Below, piece by piece: positions 1-11,700 of a stretch of 64,000 bases of DNA; position 1 is the first letter of the stretch, and each line of letters opens with the position of its first letter. The stretch spans positions 744,001-808,000 of the forward strand of contig WOFQ01000008.1 in assembly GCA_012184525.1 (NCBI GenBank), written 5' to 3'. The stretch comes from Xenoacremonium recifei (Eukaryota; Ascomycota; Sordariomycetes; Hypocreales; Nectriaceae). A program made the position numbers and the translations under genes. The notes below the pieces were generated by a model. The model searched no databases. It had not been told where the DNA came from and was given only the letters and a program-made list of their open reading frames with translations.

Positions 1-676
1 AAGCAAAGGAAACAGGCCTCTGGCGAGAGAGAGCGTTCTCTCAAAGTATATAGCTGCAGTTATCACGATCGCTTACACGATTTGGCATCGTGACCAAAAT
101 CAGAGACATTTAAAACTTCAGAACTACGTCCCCATAATGTAGATATATCTTTGCTCGTATTTCCAAGATTAACATAGATACTCGAGCTACTCAAGGAGAA
201 GAGATGTCGTTATGTGACAAAGGTCGGTTTCGCACAGCAGTTTCTCCGGCCAGGCTGCAGCGCCGTGGAACCTTCGGTTCTGGGGCAGGCAACTCTGAAG
301 TGTGGCTGAAACAGTGCGGCGCAGCCAATCAGCTGTGGCGCTCCCCACCTTCCGCTGCCTTCTCGCGGGCGACCTCTGCCATCCACCACCCGGAGCCTTT
401 CACTTCACCTAACTCACTCTTCCGCTTCACGTTCTCCCTGCGCACATCAACGGCCACCCTTCCGCCTTTCGCGCGCACCCCCGACTCCCGTTTGCATCCC
501 AAAACTCCGATTCTTTAGCAGAAGACTTCTCTTCGAGAATCGCATCATCAAGTGCGTCACTACCCCGCCAACCCGCCCGCCGCAACGACCCAGGTGAACG
601 CGGACGACCGTACCCTTTCGTCGCCCTTGCTGACTCCTAATCTCCGACAGTCCTCCTTCATCGCATCCCCAACATC
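1..676. other. 5' flank and probable leader of the SUMO gene
   Basis: No gene is recognised here. From about 340 to the SUMO start at 677 the plus strand is pyrimidine-rich with many CT and CC runs, as is common in leaders and promoters of fungal housekeeping genes. An ATG at 204 opens a 104-codon frame ending at 518. Its product is low-complexity Ser/Pro/Arg with no family resemblance, so it is either chance or an upstream ORF if transcription starts early. Confidence 0.5.
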
Positions 677-1050
677 ATGTCCGGCGAGAACGAGAACGGC
701 AGCCCCTCGGCCGAGCGCCAGGAGGCCCCCCAGGGCAGCGAGCACCTGAATATCAAGGTCACGGATAACAACAACGAGGTTTTCTTCAAGATCAAGCGCA
801 CCACCAAGCTTGAGAAGTTGATGGGCGCGTTTTGCGAGCGACAAGGCAAGGCGCTGAGCTCCGTCCGATTTCTCTTCGACGGAACCCGGGTCCAGCCTAC
901 GGATACACCCGATGCGGTATGTTGACATGCGACCTGCGCATTTCGCAGTGGTCAGACGGGAATCAGGCGGCTAACATATGGAATGTGCAGCTCGAGATGC
1001 AAGACGGCGACACCCTCGAGGTGCACCAGGAGCAGGTCGGCGGATGCTGA
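677..1050 (+). CDS. SMT3: Small ubiquitin-like modifier (SUMO/Smt3) precursor
   Basis: Two exons, 677-916 and 991-1050, join in phase 0 across a 74-bp intron (donor GTATGT, branch CTAAC, acceptor GTGCAG) and give 99 residues. After a charged flexible N-terminus (about residues 1-20) comes the beta-grasp fold, starting at LNIKVTDNNNEVFFKIK and including the SUMO-typical FLFDG segment. The C-terminus reads QEQVGGC, so the conjugating di-glycine is followed by one residue that a SUMO protease (Ulp1 type) would have to remove. SUMO is activated by Aos1/Uba2 and Ubc9 and attached to lysines of nuclear and septin-associated proteins. The length matches the family. The one-residue tail is shorter than in budding yeast. 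Family identity is very secure. Confidence 0.95.
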
Positions 1051-1420
1051 TGGATGAAAACTCTTGAATTAAAGTCGCGGGGGAGTTCCGGTTCTAGGGA
1101 TGGATGATCGGTGTACATCTTATATTCAGGGCCGGAGCTACAAATAATTTACGACGCACAACAATGCAATGATTTATGTGAAACCTGAAAGAAGCCTTGA
1201 GCTTTGTTCGCAGAGCGATTAGTGATTATTAAGAACGATGCAGTCCAAACACTGTACTATGTATGCCGTACGAACTCGGGAACGAATGATACACAACGCC
1301 AATCAACAACCCACCAACCGTCCATGCGTCTAGCCACCCAGTTCATGCCCATAAAACCGAAAAGAACGCGCATGCTCAAGACCCAAAAAGCAGCCTTATG
1401 AAACCCCTGCAAAACCCCTC
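1051..1420. other. Convergent 3' region between SUMO and the LIM gene
   Basis: AT-richer than its surroundings, this stretch holds the 3' ends of two genes that face each other. I see no ORF with family resemblance and no RNA gene. Confidence 0.5.
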
Positions 1421-3928
1421 TCACGCCTTCAACTCCTTGACCCGGCACGCAGTGCACAGCACCACCATGCCTCTGGGCGTTTCCTTCGGGAAGATCTGAC
1501 CATCGTCAAAGCTTCCCTGGCACGAAGCGCAACGGAAACAGTGCTCGTGCCACTCACCTCCAAGAGCCTGGATGTACTGGCCGATGACGGCAGTCCGACA
1601 GTTCTTACACTTGGGAGCGCGTCGCTCGGTGCGTTTTGTCTGGCACTTGATACACCAGGCGTAGCCATCTTTTTCGATATGTGTCATGCCGTGCTCGAAC
1701 GGGTCGCCGCACTCGGCGCAGAAGAAATGACCATAATGCCAGTGCTCGCCCAGAGCCACGATGTGTTCGCCCAGGATGGGCGTCTTGCAGTGCTTGCAGC
1801 GGGGAGCGAATTGCTCGTGCCAGTCGAGGTGGCAGAAGAAGCGAAGGCGCTCGTCGCCGTCCTCTGCCATCGTCATGCCAGGTTCCTCGGGCAGAATTTC
1901 TCCAGCGGCTCGGCGTCTGATCCGGTCGATCCGCTCTTGACGGAGGTGATCCGGCTCGGGGCTGATCTCCATGGCCTCGAGGCTGGTTCCGCAAGAGAAA
2001 CAGCTGAAGCACTGAGGATGGAAGCGCTCGGAGCCGCCAGCGAGAGCCACATACCTTCCTTCAATATGATAGCCACATTCATGACAGCTAGCCGGAGTTC
2101 GGACCTTGGATCCAGGGGCCGCAGACCAGTGACCACCAGGCTGTGGTAGTCGTCGGGCTGCACCCCGAGATCCAGGAGTCGGAAGGGGGCGAGCATCACG
2201 CGAGCGGTGACCCCCAGACGAGTTATCATCTGGCGTCACAATGACTGGGATGTTGACGTCGCCCGGTGCCTCATCGACCGCGATGGTCGGGACAGACACG
2301 TTGATTGAGGGCACATTGATCGAGGGAACGTTCCTCGCGTCGTCGTCTGAGCCTGCTATGCAGACTGACGGAATGTTGGAACTTGACGACGGCCGTGACA
2401 CCGGCGCACTCTCTTCCGCCACAACGATACTAGGTATTTCCACACTCCGGGTGCTCGACTGGTGGTTGTGGTAGGAGTTGGAGTGAGATGGGGGCTGTGA
2501 CTGGGACTGGGACTGGGACGGGGGATGGGCTGGGATTGACCGGTCTGGGTTGCTATCAGTGGACTCGTCCGGGGCTTTCCAATTCGCGTCGAAGCTTACA
2601 ATGGGCCGTCCGGGACTGTCACTGACGGCAGTGGGCTCGGGAAGCTTGGGGCTGCGATCTTTCAAGCGCATGCTTGTGGCCTCGCGGATGTCTTGGCTGC
2701 GAACCTCCATCCCATTCTTCCTCTCCACACTATCATCCACGCGAGGGGGTGTCTCGGCATTGCTCGTGTACTCGGGATTGCGGGATCGGGAAGGGGGGTT
2801 TCGGTGTATCTCGACCTTGTTGAGGGGCTTGCTAGGGGTGGTCTCCTCATGGACAGGCTCGAAGTGAACACGGTTGAGGGGGTTTTGGTGTTTGCTGCTC
2901 AGCTTCTCGGGCGAGGCACGACCAGAGATATTGGCGCCCCTGGCCTGTGATGACTCGGGCTCTTCCCATATCTGATCTCCTGAGAACGGACGGTCGACCT
3001 CGCCGCTGATGTTCCTCTTCATGCTGCCACGGCCCGATGCTCTACCGATGCTACCGTAGGACTTGCTGCGAGTGGACGACTCTGCATAATCCAGCGAGGA
3101 GCGGTCACGACGGGAGTTGTCGTCGCTCTCCGTGGAGCTCCCTGACACCGAGCGCGCATTACGCATGTTACCGACGCTAGCAGTGCGAGCATGCGCATAG
3201 CTGTTCTTTCTAAGATGCGGTCGGTAACGGTAAGGGCCGTTGGGTCGTGGGAGGCTTCCGCCATTCTGGTGTTGCCAGACAAGCTCAGCAGCTTCGTCCA
3301 GGGCAGCATTGTAGATGCGGGTTTCGTCTTCTGCGTTGTCCTCGGTTGCCGAGTGGTGGGCTGATGACTCATGAACCTGCTTTCGCAAGTCGAGTTCCTC
3401 CATGGCATCGCGGAGAGAGTTGGCTTCTTCCTTCTCCATCCATCTCTGACCGCGCTCGATGTAGGTCGCACTCGGAACTACCTCTGAGGGCTTGAGAGGG
3501 ACAGACGTTGAAGATGAGGCAGGGTAGTAGTCACGGCTCCGAGCGCTAACGCTGGAATAGCGAGAGGCAACGCTGCCAGCAGCGATGCTCGGGACTTGCG
3601 AGGGAACACGTTCGACTCCAGGGAGACTTTCGGTCTGTGAGGCAGCATCGGGGCTGAATCGGCCGCTGCTGGTCCGTCGGGTGACGGAGCGGCCAGGAGG
3701 AGGACGAGCACCTGAGGGCTGAGGTCGGGCACCGCCCGGACGGGCAATGCGATTTGACCGGAGATCGGCGAGGTAGCTGGCTGTATATTGCATCCTGTGT
3801 CAGTCACGATATTCTGGACTGCTTTCATCTGCACGAGCCGTACCGAATTGCTCGTTGGACATGTACGCCGGCGACGGCGGAGTCACTTTGCGCGACTTGC
3901 TGTCGCTCGACCGTCCCATGGGTCGCAT
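1421..3928 (-). CDS. Three-LIM-domain, paxillin-like protein
   Basis: Exon 1 (3928-3844) and exon 2 (3780-1421) are joined by removing 3843-3781 (63 bp, donor GTACGG, acceptor ATACAG). The join restores the N-terminal sequence SNEQFASYLADLRSNRIARP, typical of fungal homologues. The product is 814 residues. Residues 29 to about 590 are Ser/Pro/Arg-rich and probably disordered, with an SQ-dipeptide tract near 2490-2520 in the DNA. The last ~220 residues carry three LIM zinc domains: the first starts CHEC and has a long inter-finger insert (HLRQERIDRIRRRAAGE), the second starts CKHC and the third CKNC. LIM proteins of this layout resemble yeast Pxl1, which acts at polarity sites and the cytokinetic ring with Rho GTPases. 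That role is inferred by family. An in-frame ATG at 3919 is an alternative start. Confidence 0.88.
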
Positions 3929-4385
3929 TGTGGCTGGGAATTAATATTGGGATAGAGTGCTCAAATAAATACAGAAGAAAGCCGGTGCAGGGAGACGTAG
4001 GTTCGGCGAGATCTGGGTTTGGCAGTCAGTGGGCTTGGAGTTGATGGTGTGAGGGCGTGCACTTTTGTACGTCGGCGCGACAGGCAGAGCTACCGAATGT
4101 TGGCCAGGCAACGCGGCCAGGGTGACCCAGGCGTTAGTGATGTCAACTTTCATGCATCACCAGCAGCAACACAGCGTCACAAAACGAGCGCCTATGCCGA
4201 CAATTCGGAGTTTCTGGTGATTTTGTATTGTACAGAAGTGAGGACGTCAGGTATGCAATGTTAAATAGTGTACATTTGGGTTTGCCCAACCCCTGGGAAT
4301 GGGCGGGGTTGGGCGCCTTTTTTCCTTCATGTGCGTCGGTCGTGTCTGCGTCTCATTTGTTCCGCCGCCGACTGCAGGCTGCAGT
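3929..4385. other. Upstream region of the LIM gene and 3' region of COX19
   Basis: Both neighbours are on the minus strand, so this holds the LIM promoter and leader plus the COX19 3' untranslated region. No coding or RNA feature is supported. Confidence 0.5.
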
Positions 4386-4885
4386 TCACCCCTTGGCCGC
4401 ATCTTTCGCGGGCTCGGCTGGTTGGGATGCTGTCCCGGCAGCGAATCCCAAGTTCTTCAGCTCGTCGCGGGCCATTAGATTCCTGGGCGAGTTGTTGAGT
4501 GAGCATCCATCCATCAGCCAATCTCGTATTCGCGTGCCGGCGATTCGCTCACCTCTCCATGCGGCACTCCAGGTAGGCCTTTGCAAAGTCACGGCATTCG
4601 TCCTCGTTGACGCCGCGGACCTTCTTGATGCATGCCAGATACTTGGTCATGACGGTTTTGCATTCACCTGCCTCACCGCTTCAGTCAATGTCCAGTGCAT
4701 CCCGTGCTGGACGGGCGTTTCGTTTGATATGTGGCTGACCGTCATGATCCAGAGGGAAGCTTCCACGCTGAGGTCTGAGACGCAGCTGTCAGCGCATTGC
4801 ATGAGGCGGCAAAAAAAAGTGACGAGAATACCCACGGTTTAGGCCTTGTCGGCGGCAAGGCTCCTGGACCGCCAGGGGAGCTCAT
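4386..4885 (-). CDS. COX19: Cytochrome c oxidase assembly protein Cox19 (twin CX9C)
   Basis: Four short exons, 4885-4836, 4774-4740, 4667-4553 and 4482-4386, encode 98 residues. The introns are 61, 72 and 70 bp and every junction keeps frame. The joined protein has a Pro/Gly-rich start, then GSFPLDHDGECK, then two CX9C motifs (CKTVMTKYLAC and CRDFAKAYLEC), then the family signature ECRMERNLMARDELKNLGF and an Ala-rich tail. Such proteins fold in the mitochondrial intermembrane space by Mia40-dependent oxidation. Cox19 works with Cox11 in copper delivery to cytochrome c oxidase. The gene is invisible to simple ORF calling because its longest exon is 115 bp. It is divergent from DNM1. Confidence is high because three independent splices together rebuild the family sequence. 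Confidence 0.92.
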
Positions 4886-5457
4886 GATACAAAATTATTT
4901 CTCCCCAGTAGTGACCATTCGATGAGGATTTCCAGTGTAAAAGTCGTGCCATCCACAGGAGCGCCAGAGCCGTGAGGCCCCGATATGGTGCTGGCACTCG
5001 TTTAACGGCATGCAAGCAAGCAGCCAGCTGTGGCGATGTGGCTGGTGACGTGGCTTACCGGGCTCCTCTTTCAGCTCTCCCAGGCAGGTTCCAGGTTTCT
5101 TCAGGCGCCCTGGCCAGTAAGACGGCAGCCGAAAAGCCCCGGGTGACAGGCATGTGCATAAAAGCTGGGCCACTGGCGGTGGGTCACTCGCAAGTACACA
5201 CGCGAAGCCAAAGCTTGTGGGCGAGACTGTCCAGGTACTTTCGAAGGGGCGCCTCAGGTCGCATGAATTCAGTTGTCCAGGTTGATAAGATCTCTCCTCC
5301 GTCCTTCAACAAGCATCACGACGCGCAGGTCCGACGCCCTCCCTTTCTCCCGGCCTGAGGCCCCTTGACGACCTAGCTTCTTAAGCCGTTTCTACAAGAC
5401 TCTCGTCGCTATTTTGCTGTCTGCGTCTGCGTCTGCTGCTCGTGCTCCGTCGTCGCC
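4886..5457. promoter_or_regulatory. Divergent promoter region, COX19 / DNM1
   Basis: A 572-bp gap separates two gene starts that point away from each other, so both promoters must lie here. The part next to DNM1 is CT-rich (about 5285-5455). I cannot assign individual factor sites. Confidence 0.5.
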
Positions 5458-8054
5458 ATGGCTGCCCTCGGCGAGGATCTGCTCAGCACCGTCAACAAGC
5501 TGCAAGATCTGGTCTTCAACACCATCGGCAGCGACTCGCTGGACCTGCCCCAGATTGTACGCTCCGCTGCTGCCCCAATTGGCCCTGCTGGGAAATGCTG
5601 ACCGTTGCGTCTCGCGTGTTTAGGTTGTCGTCGGTTCCCAGTCGGCCGGTAAATCGTCAGTCTTGGAAAACATCGTCGGCCGCGACTTTCTCCCTCGTGG
5701 CAGCGGCATCGTCACTCGACGACCCCTCATTCTCCAGCTCATCAACGTCCCCGAGGACGACAATGCTCCCGACCCCCTGGACGATCCGTATCGCTCTCCC
5801 GCCGCCGCCCGCCGGTCCGAGTGGGCAGAGTTCCATCACATCCCGAACCGACGCTTCAACGATTTCTCCGACGTCAAGCGAGAGATCGAGAACGAGACAG
5901 CCCGAGTGGCCGGTAGCAACAAGGGCATCAACCGACAGCCCATCAACCTCAAGATCTATTCACCTCATGTTCTCAACTTGACTTTGGTCGATCTACCCGG
6001 CTTGACCAAGGTGCGCATTTTCATTTTCTCCCTTGCAGCTCGTCTTCCTGGCTGTCAAATACTGACGTCGCATGTGCTCAGGTCCCGATTGGCGACCAAC
6101 CAACCGACATCGAGAAGCAGACGCGCAATCTCATCTCCGAGTATATCGCAAAGCCCAACAGCATCATTCTTGCCGTCTCCCCCGCCAATGTCGACATTGT
6201 CAACTCAGAAGCCCTTAAGCTTGCCCGTCATGTTGATCCCCTCGGCCGAAGGACCATCGGCGTGCTCACCAAGGTCGACCTGATGGACCATGGTACCAAC
6301 GCGCTCGATATCCTCTCAGGACGCGTCTACCCTCTGAAGCTTGGTTTCATCGGTGTCGTCAACCGATCCCAGCAGGATATCCAGGGGAACAAGCCTATGG
6401 AGGAGGCTCTCCAGGCTGAGACCGACTTCTTCAGGCACCATCCCGCCTATCGCAACATCTCCATTCGATGCGGTACTACGTACCTGGCCAAGACTCTTAA
6501 TACTACGCTCATGGGCCATATCCGAGAGCGACTCCCTGACATCAAGGCGCGCCTCAACACACTCATGGGCCAGACGCAACAGGAGCTCGCCAGCTACGGC
6601 GACATGCACTTTAGCGGCAAAGAACACAGGGGCTCTCTCATTCTCCAGCAGATGACGCGGTTTGCTACCTCGTTCATCTCTTCTATCGATGGTACTTCAA
6701 CTGAGATTTCCACCAAGGAGCTCTGTGGCGGAGCCCGAATTTACTACATTTTCAACTCTGTGTTTGGCAGTTCTCTCGAATCTATCGATCCTACCTCGAA
6801 CCTTACCGCCCTCGATATTCGGACTGCGATCCGAAACTCTACCGGTCCCCGTCCAAGCCTTTTCGTTCCGGAAATGGCCTTTGACCTCCTGGTGAAGCCC
6901 CAAATCAAGCTTTTGGAAATTCCCAGCCAGCGATGCGTCGAGCTGGTTTACGAGGAGCTGATCAAGATCTGCCACACCTGCGGCTCTACTGAGTTGTCGC
7001 GATTCCCTCGTTTGCAAGCCAAGCTCATAGAGACCGTGTCGGATCTCCTCCGGGAAAGACTTGGCCCGGCATCGTCTTACGTGGAATCTCTTATTTCTAT
7101 ACAGAGAGCATACATTAACACCAACCACCCTAACTTCCTCGGTGCCGCAGCGGCCATGAGCAACGTTGTTAGCGCCAAGCAGGATCGGGAACGAAAACGC
7201 CTCATCATGGAAGAGCGTGAGCGCCGAGAGCAACGGCGACTAAAGGAGCTCGAGGCAAACGGCGAAGGGCCCGAGGAGGAAGACGGCGTAAACTCTCCTG
7301 TCGACGGCCTGGTAAAGCCCAAGACTAAGATCACAAAGCCTCCTCGCAGCCTCTCCCCGGGTGTTAGGGAGAATGGCACTGGTAGCATCGCTGCTGCAAT
7401 GAACTCCAATCTGAACGGTATTCGTTCAGCCTCGCCATCGCGGTTTAACCAACAGGGCCTCGGGGGTGCCAGGGATACCTTTTTGAACTACTTCTTTGGC
7501 AAGGACGGCATCAACATGACGGCCCCTGTTCCGACTCCGACGACTAATGGACGGCACATCAGCTCTGGTTCCGAGACCAGCTTCGCGACGACGACTATTC
7601 GTCGGGAAGAAAAGATCGTCCACCGACCGGCCACTGCCGTGGATGATGACTACACTGGGAGGAGCTATGGTTTGGCCTCGCATCTTGTATGAACCCCCCG
7701 TATTACGCATCATCTCTGGGCGAGATACTAACATTGTCGCAGGGCGAGTCCGGTGAGCCAGCAATGACAGAGCGTGAGGCCATGGAGACAGAGCTGATCC
7801 GCGCCCTCATCTCGTCATACTTCAACATCGTCCGCGAGACCATTGCCGACCAGGTCCCCAAGGCCATTATGCACCTACTGGTCAACCACTGCAAAGATGT
7901 CGTGCAGAACCGACTGGTCAGTGAACTCTACAAGGAGGCCTTGTTTGAGGAGCTCCTGTACGAGGACGACGGTGTCAAGAAAGAGCGCGAGAAGTGCGAG
8001 AAGTTGCTCCAGACCTACCGCGAAGCAGCCAAGATCATTGGCGAAGTGCTATAG
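5458..8054 (+). CDS. DNM1: Dynamin-related GTPase Dnm1 (mitochondrial and peroxisomal fission)
   Basis: Exons 5458-5556, 5624-6010, 6082-7686 and 7743-8054 give 800 residues. The introns are 67, 71 and 56 bp, all phase 0, each with a clear CTGAC or CTAAC branch. The GTPase domain shows G1 GSQSAGKSS (residues 37-45), the G3 DLPGLTK and the G4 TKVD. The middle/stalk region runs to about residue 560. A variable insert B rich in Lys, Arg, Pro and Ser follows, and the C-terminal GTPase effector domain is encoded largely by the last exon. The DLVFNTIG N-terminus and the GSGIVTRRPLILQL stretch match fungal Dnm1 better than the vacuolar paralogue Vps1. The protein would assemble around mitochondria and peroxisomes through Fis1 and adaptor proteins. 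Confidence 0.95.
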
Positions 8055-8719
8055 AAGTTGCTACTACCGCTCGCGTACATACTTGGACCAACTCGCAACT
8101 CTCATCAATCTCTCACAACACACACCTCCCCCACTCCTTTGATGTTGCTGGTCACGACAGAGAAAAAGAAAGAAAGACGGAAAGAAAGGAAGCTGTCATG
8201 GGCGTCTTGGGTTAGATGAATGGGGGAGAGGGTTTATGCAATTCACTGTCTGATGGGCTACCGGAGTACACGATGAATTGCAGCTTCATGGAGAGGGAAG
8301 CATGCCGTTTGCATTGTGCCTTTTTTTGCCTTATCTGTACACCACCACATTACACCTTGGGCATCGGATTGCTGCCCAGGCCTTTGGGGCAAGGGGTAAT
8401 AGGGAGCTGCTTATACGTACTTATGTAAAACCAATATCTCGGCTCATCGTCCTGAACCGTTCTCAGAATACAACTGTACCATCTACGCGCAGATTTGAAT
8501 ACAGAAATGGTTGTGAAGTGAATGATGCTTGGCACACTGCCAACCTATATGTTCTCATGGATACCTGAACCCCCGTTCCATATATACACACTTCAATGAA
8601 TCCAGGCGAACCCTTGTTAAGCTGAACCAGACACCTTGCTGACTTTGCTCGCGTTTCCAATTCTCCGAAATATAGTCATTTCCTCCGCAACAAATCTTCT
8701 CACTATAATCTTACAAACT
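8055..8719. other. Convergent 3' region between DNM1 and the F-box gene
   Basis: Includes a purine tract of AAAG/GAAA repeats at about 8160-8190, in the probable DNM1 3' untranslated region. No further gene is supported. Confidence 0.5.
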
Positions 8720-11700
8720 CTAATACCATCCTCGTGGGGGCGGATTTCTCCCAGTGGTAGGGTACCGCGGATCGTAGTCCTCATACTCCGACTCCAAGGG
8801 AGGCGGTCGAGGTGCAGCTACAGAGTGTTCTCTAGGCCCAGAATATCGGACAGGTCGTTGACGTCGCTCCTCGTCGGCAGGGAGATAAGCCGAATACTGT
8901 GTTGGGCGTTGAGCTGGGTAGGAGTGCTCCGGGGGATAGTACTCTCTGACTTCCCTGATCTCACTGGGACGTAGCGGAGGTTCAGCGGGATAAGTCCGAA
9001 CGGGATCGTGGCGACGCGGAATAGACTCTACCACGTGATAGTCCCTGGGTTGTTCTCGATGGGCAAGCCGAAGATCTGGGGCGTGGTCTCCTCTGATATC
9101 CTCCCGATGCGCAACAAATCGAGGTTCTGGGGGATAGTACACAACGGGCTCGCCGAGACGGGGCCGACTCTCGTACTCATAATAATCTCGTTCATCCCGG
9201 CGAACTGGTCTCCTAATCATGTAATCGCCCTGAGGATCTCGCACCTCAACAATTTCGTACTCCTTAATTGGCGGTGAGCCTCCGTAGCGGCCGTGTTGGA
9301 CTGGGTAGTCTGGCTCACGACGCGAATACATAGGATAATGCGGCGGTGGGTAGCGTTCATGGAAGCCTTCATGTTCGTGACGGTCATAACGTGGGGTAAA
9401 TGGGCGACGAGGCTCAAGCGGTGGCTCATCGCAGTAAACGTATCTTCCTCCTGCAAGTTTGCGAAGTTCTCGACCCGATTCGTCGACGTAGATGACATTT
9501 TCTTCATATCTCTCGTGACGATGCTCCAAGGGAGGAATGGCCGGCACGCCATTTCCTCCTGGGCCCCTATTCTCTGATGGATAGGGTGCTGGTTTTGATG
9601 TTCCTGCAACCTCTCTAGGAATTGGTTCCGCCCCCTCTCCATGGTATAGTCCAGCATGCTCCTGCTTTATACGTTGTGGACGTTCAACACGGGGTTCTGG
9701 CATGTGATCTGGTTCGACTCGTACGGAGACGGGTGCATGATGAGATGGAACTTCCTGGTCCAGAAATCGTTTTGGTGATGGTTGCACATATTGGGCGTGT
9801 TTTGTAGTCTCCTGCGTCGAACGAAGGGGCGAATCCTGTGTCGCAGCTGGAGGGTTCAAGGGATGTCGTGCAGACTGGCTCTTGGCGGTCCGTTTCCGAC
9901 TATATACCTCACTGGCGGGTCGGAGACGTGGTATCTCTGGCCGAAGAGTCTGTCGAGGGGGGCTGACTTGAATTCGTTCATGGGAGTGTGGTTTTCGAGC
10001 AGAATCTTGGCGTCTTGGGGAGGGATGCCGATCTTGAGAAGTTGGCTGAGGAGTTCTCGGGTCGATCGTTGAATTTCCGTATTCAGGCCCCGGAGGCTCG
10101 TACCCATCATCACTCTCAGATTCAGGTTCATCATGGGGGACTATTGCCGAGGCTGGCGGCGGTGGTCCATTACTCTGAGCTGCCGACGCCGACATGAAGT
10201 CCTCATCGAACGCCCACGGTAGCGCATCTTTGAAGAGTCTGAGAACCGGTCCTGAGCTTTCCGCAAGAACCGTCAGATTCCTTATTGTAGGCAAATCCGG
10301 CAGCATAATCATGTCGACTCGCCAATCCAATGGCTCTAGTCCTTCGCTCGTTCGATTCTGAACGTGCTTGATATCGAAATGATAAGTCAGATCCAAGAAC
10401 GAGAAGGCCTTTTCTTCTGCCCCTGAGACTTCTGCCATAATGCAAGCCTTGCAGGTTATCCCAGGAGATTTTTGGATTGGCCGCATGGCGGGCTGATGTC
10501 TCATTGCATCTAGAAACATGGGTAAGCTGGCCGCTTCCGAATATTCTTGTTGAAATCTCTTAGCAATATTGTGTACGACGATGCAGCCTTTGATAGGGGA
10601 GGGAAGCCCTTGCACTGCAGACAAATCTTTCCAGACCGACCTAGCAAGCTTCGCCATCACGTTAAGCTGGGACTTGTAGGAGGCCTTGGGCTGATGATTG
10701 TCTTCAGAGGCGCCCGGTTCACCAGAGGCTTGAATCTCAGTAGGATCTTGAGTGTATGGGAACTGTGCACTAAAGTTAGGCCAGGTCGAGGCCCCGTGCT
10801 CGTATGGAGAATGCCCAACAGCGCCTCCTGTCGAGACAGGAGCACCATATGGCGGACCCTGTTGATTCCAAAGATAATAAGGGTATGGCTGAGTGCCATA
10901 GTAGTAGGCACTGTAGGCAGCTGCGTTATAAGGGTTGGCGGACGCGGCATAATAACTTGACGGGTCGTAACTCCATTGAGCTGAAGGGACCGCAGAAGTT
11001 GCAGGGGCTGCGGAGAAGGGATAAGTAGCTGGATATGTCATCGAGGTACTGGCTGGGTAGGTGGTGGCAACAGGCTGAGGCTGAGATTCCGCCGATGATC
11101 GATAGCCCGTAGGCTTTTTGGTTGATTGGCTTGGACTCAGGGGCTCTGGATTAAACGGAGGCTTCTCGGGCCATTCCGCTCTCCAGTGAACAACAATATT
11201 TCCTGCGCTGAGAGCATCTGTGTGCTTCGCGGCGTAGTGCTGAATCACGGCTTCAAAGCCGTAAAATTTGGAACTGTCTTGACAGTCGTGGCAAAGGAAG
11301 AGTTCTCTGCGTAGCTTTTCGGTATGCACCCTGATTTTGAAATCGAAAACCCACTTCATGTTTTCGAGTGTCAGCTTCTGAGTCCAGGGGCCCTCCGGAG
11401 GGTCAACAATCGGCTGGTTTCCGGCTGCGACGGCTGCTGCTGCATCTTTGACAACCTCGCTGTAGAATCTCTTGCGAACGTAAACAAGGACTTCGGCTGC
11501 GAATTGAGGCGAGTTCTTGGATGTGACCTTGTCTCCGTGCTCCCACGCTTCACCGATAATCTCGTCTGCAAAGCTCGAGATACGACCGCGCAATGGCCCT
11601 TGGGCATCATCCCAATCCTCATTTGTAACCTCTCTGGAGTTTTCGCCGATTGTTGTATCCCTTCTGACTGCTTCAAGCGCCCGTGTGGTAGCAATATTCT

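Noticed and set aside
1541..2149. 202-codon plus-strand frame opposite the LIM domains
   Set aside because: Antisense of three conserved zinc domains. Its product has no recognisable feature.
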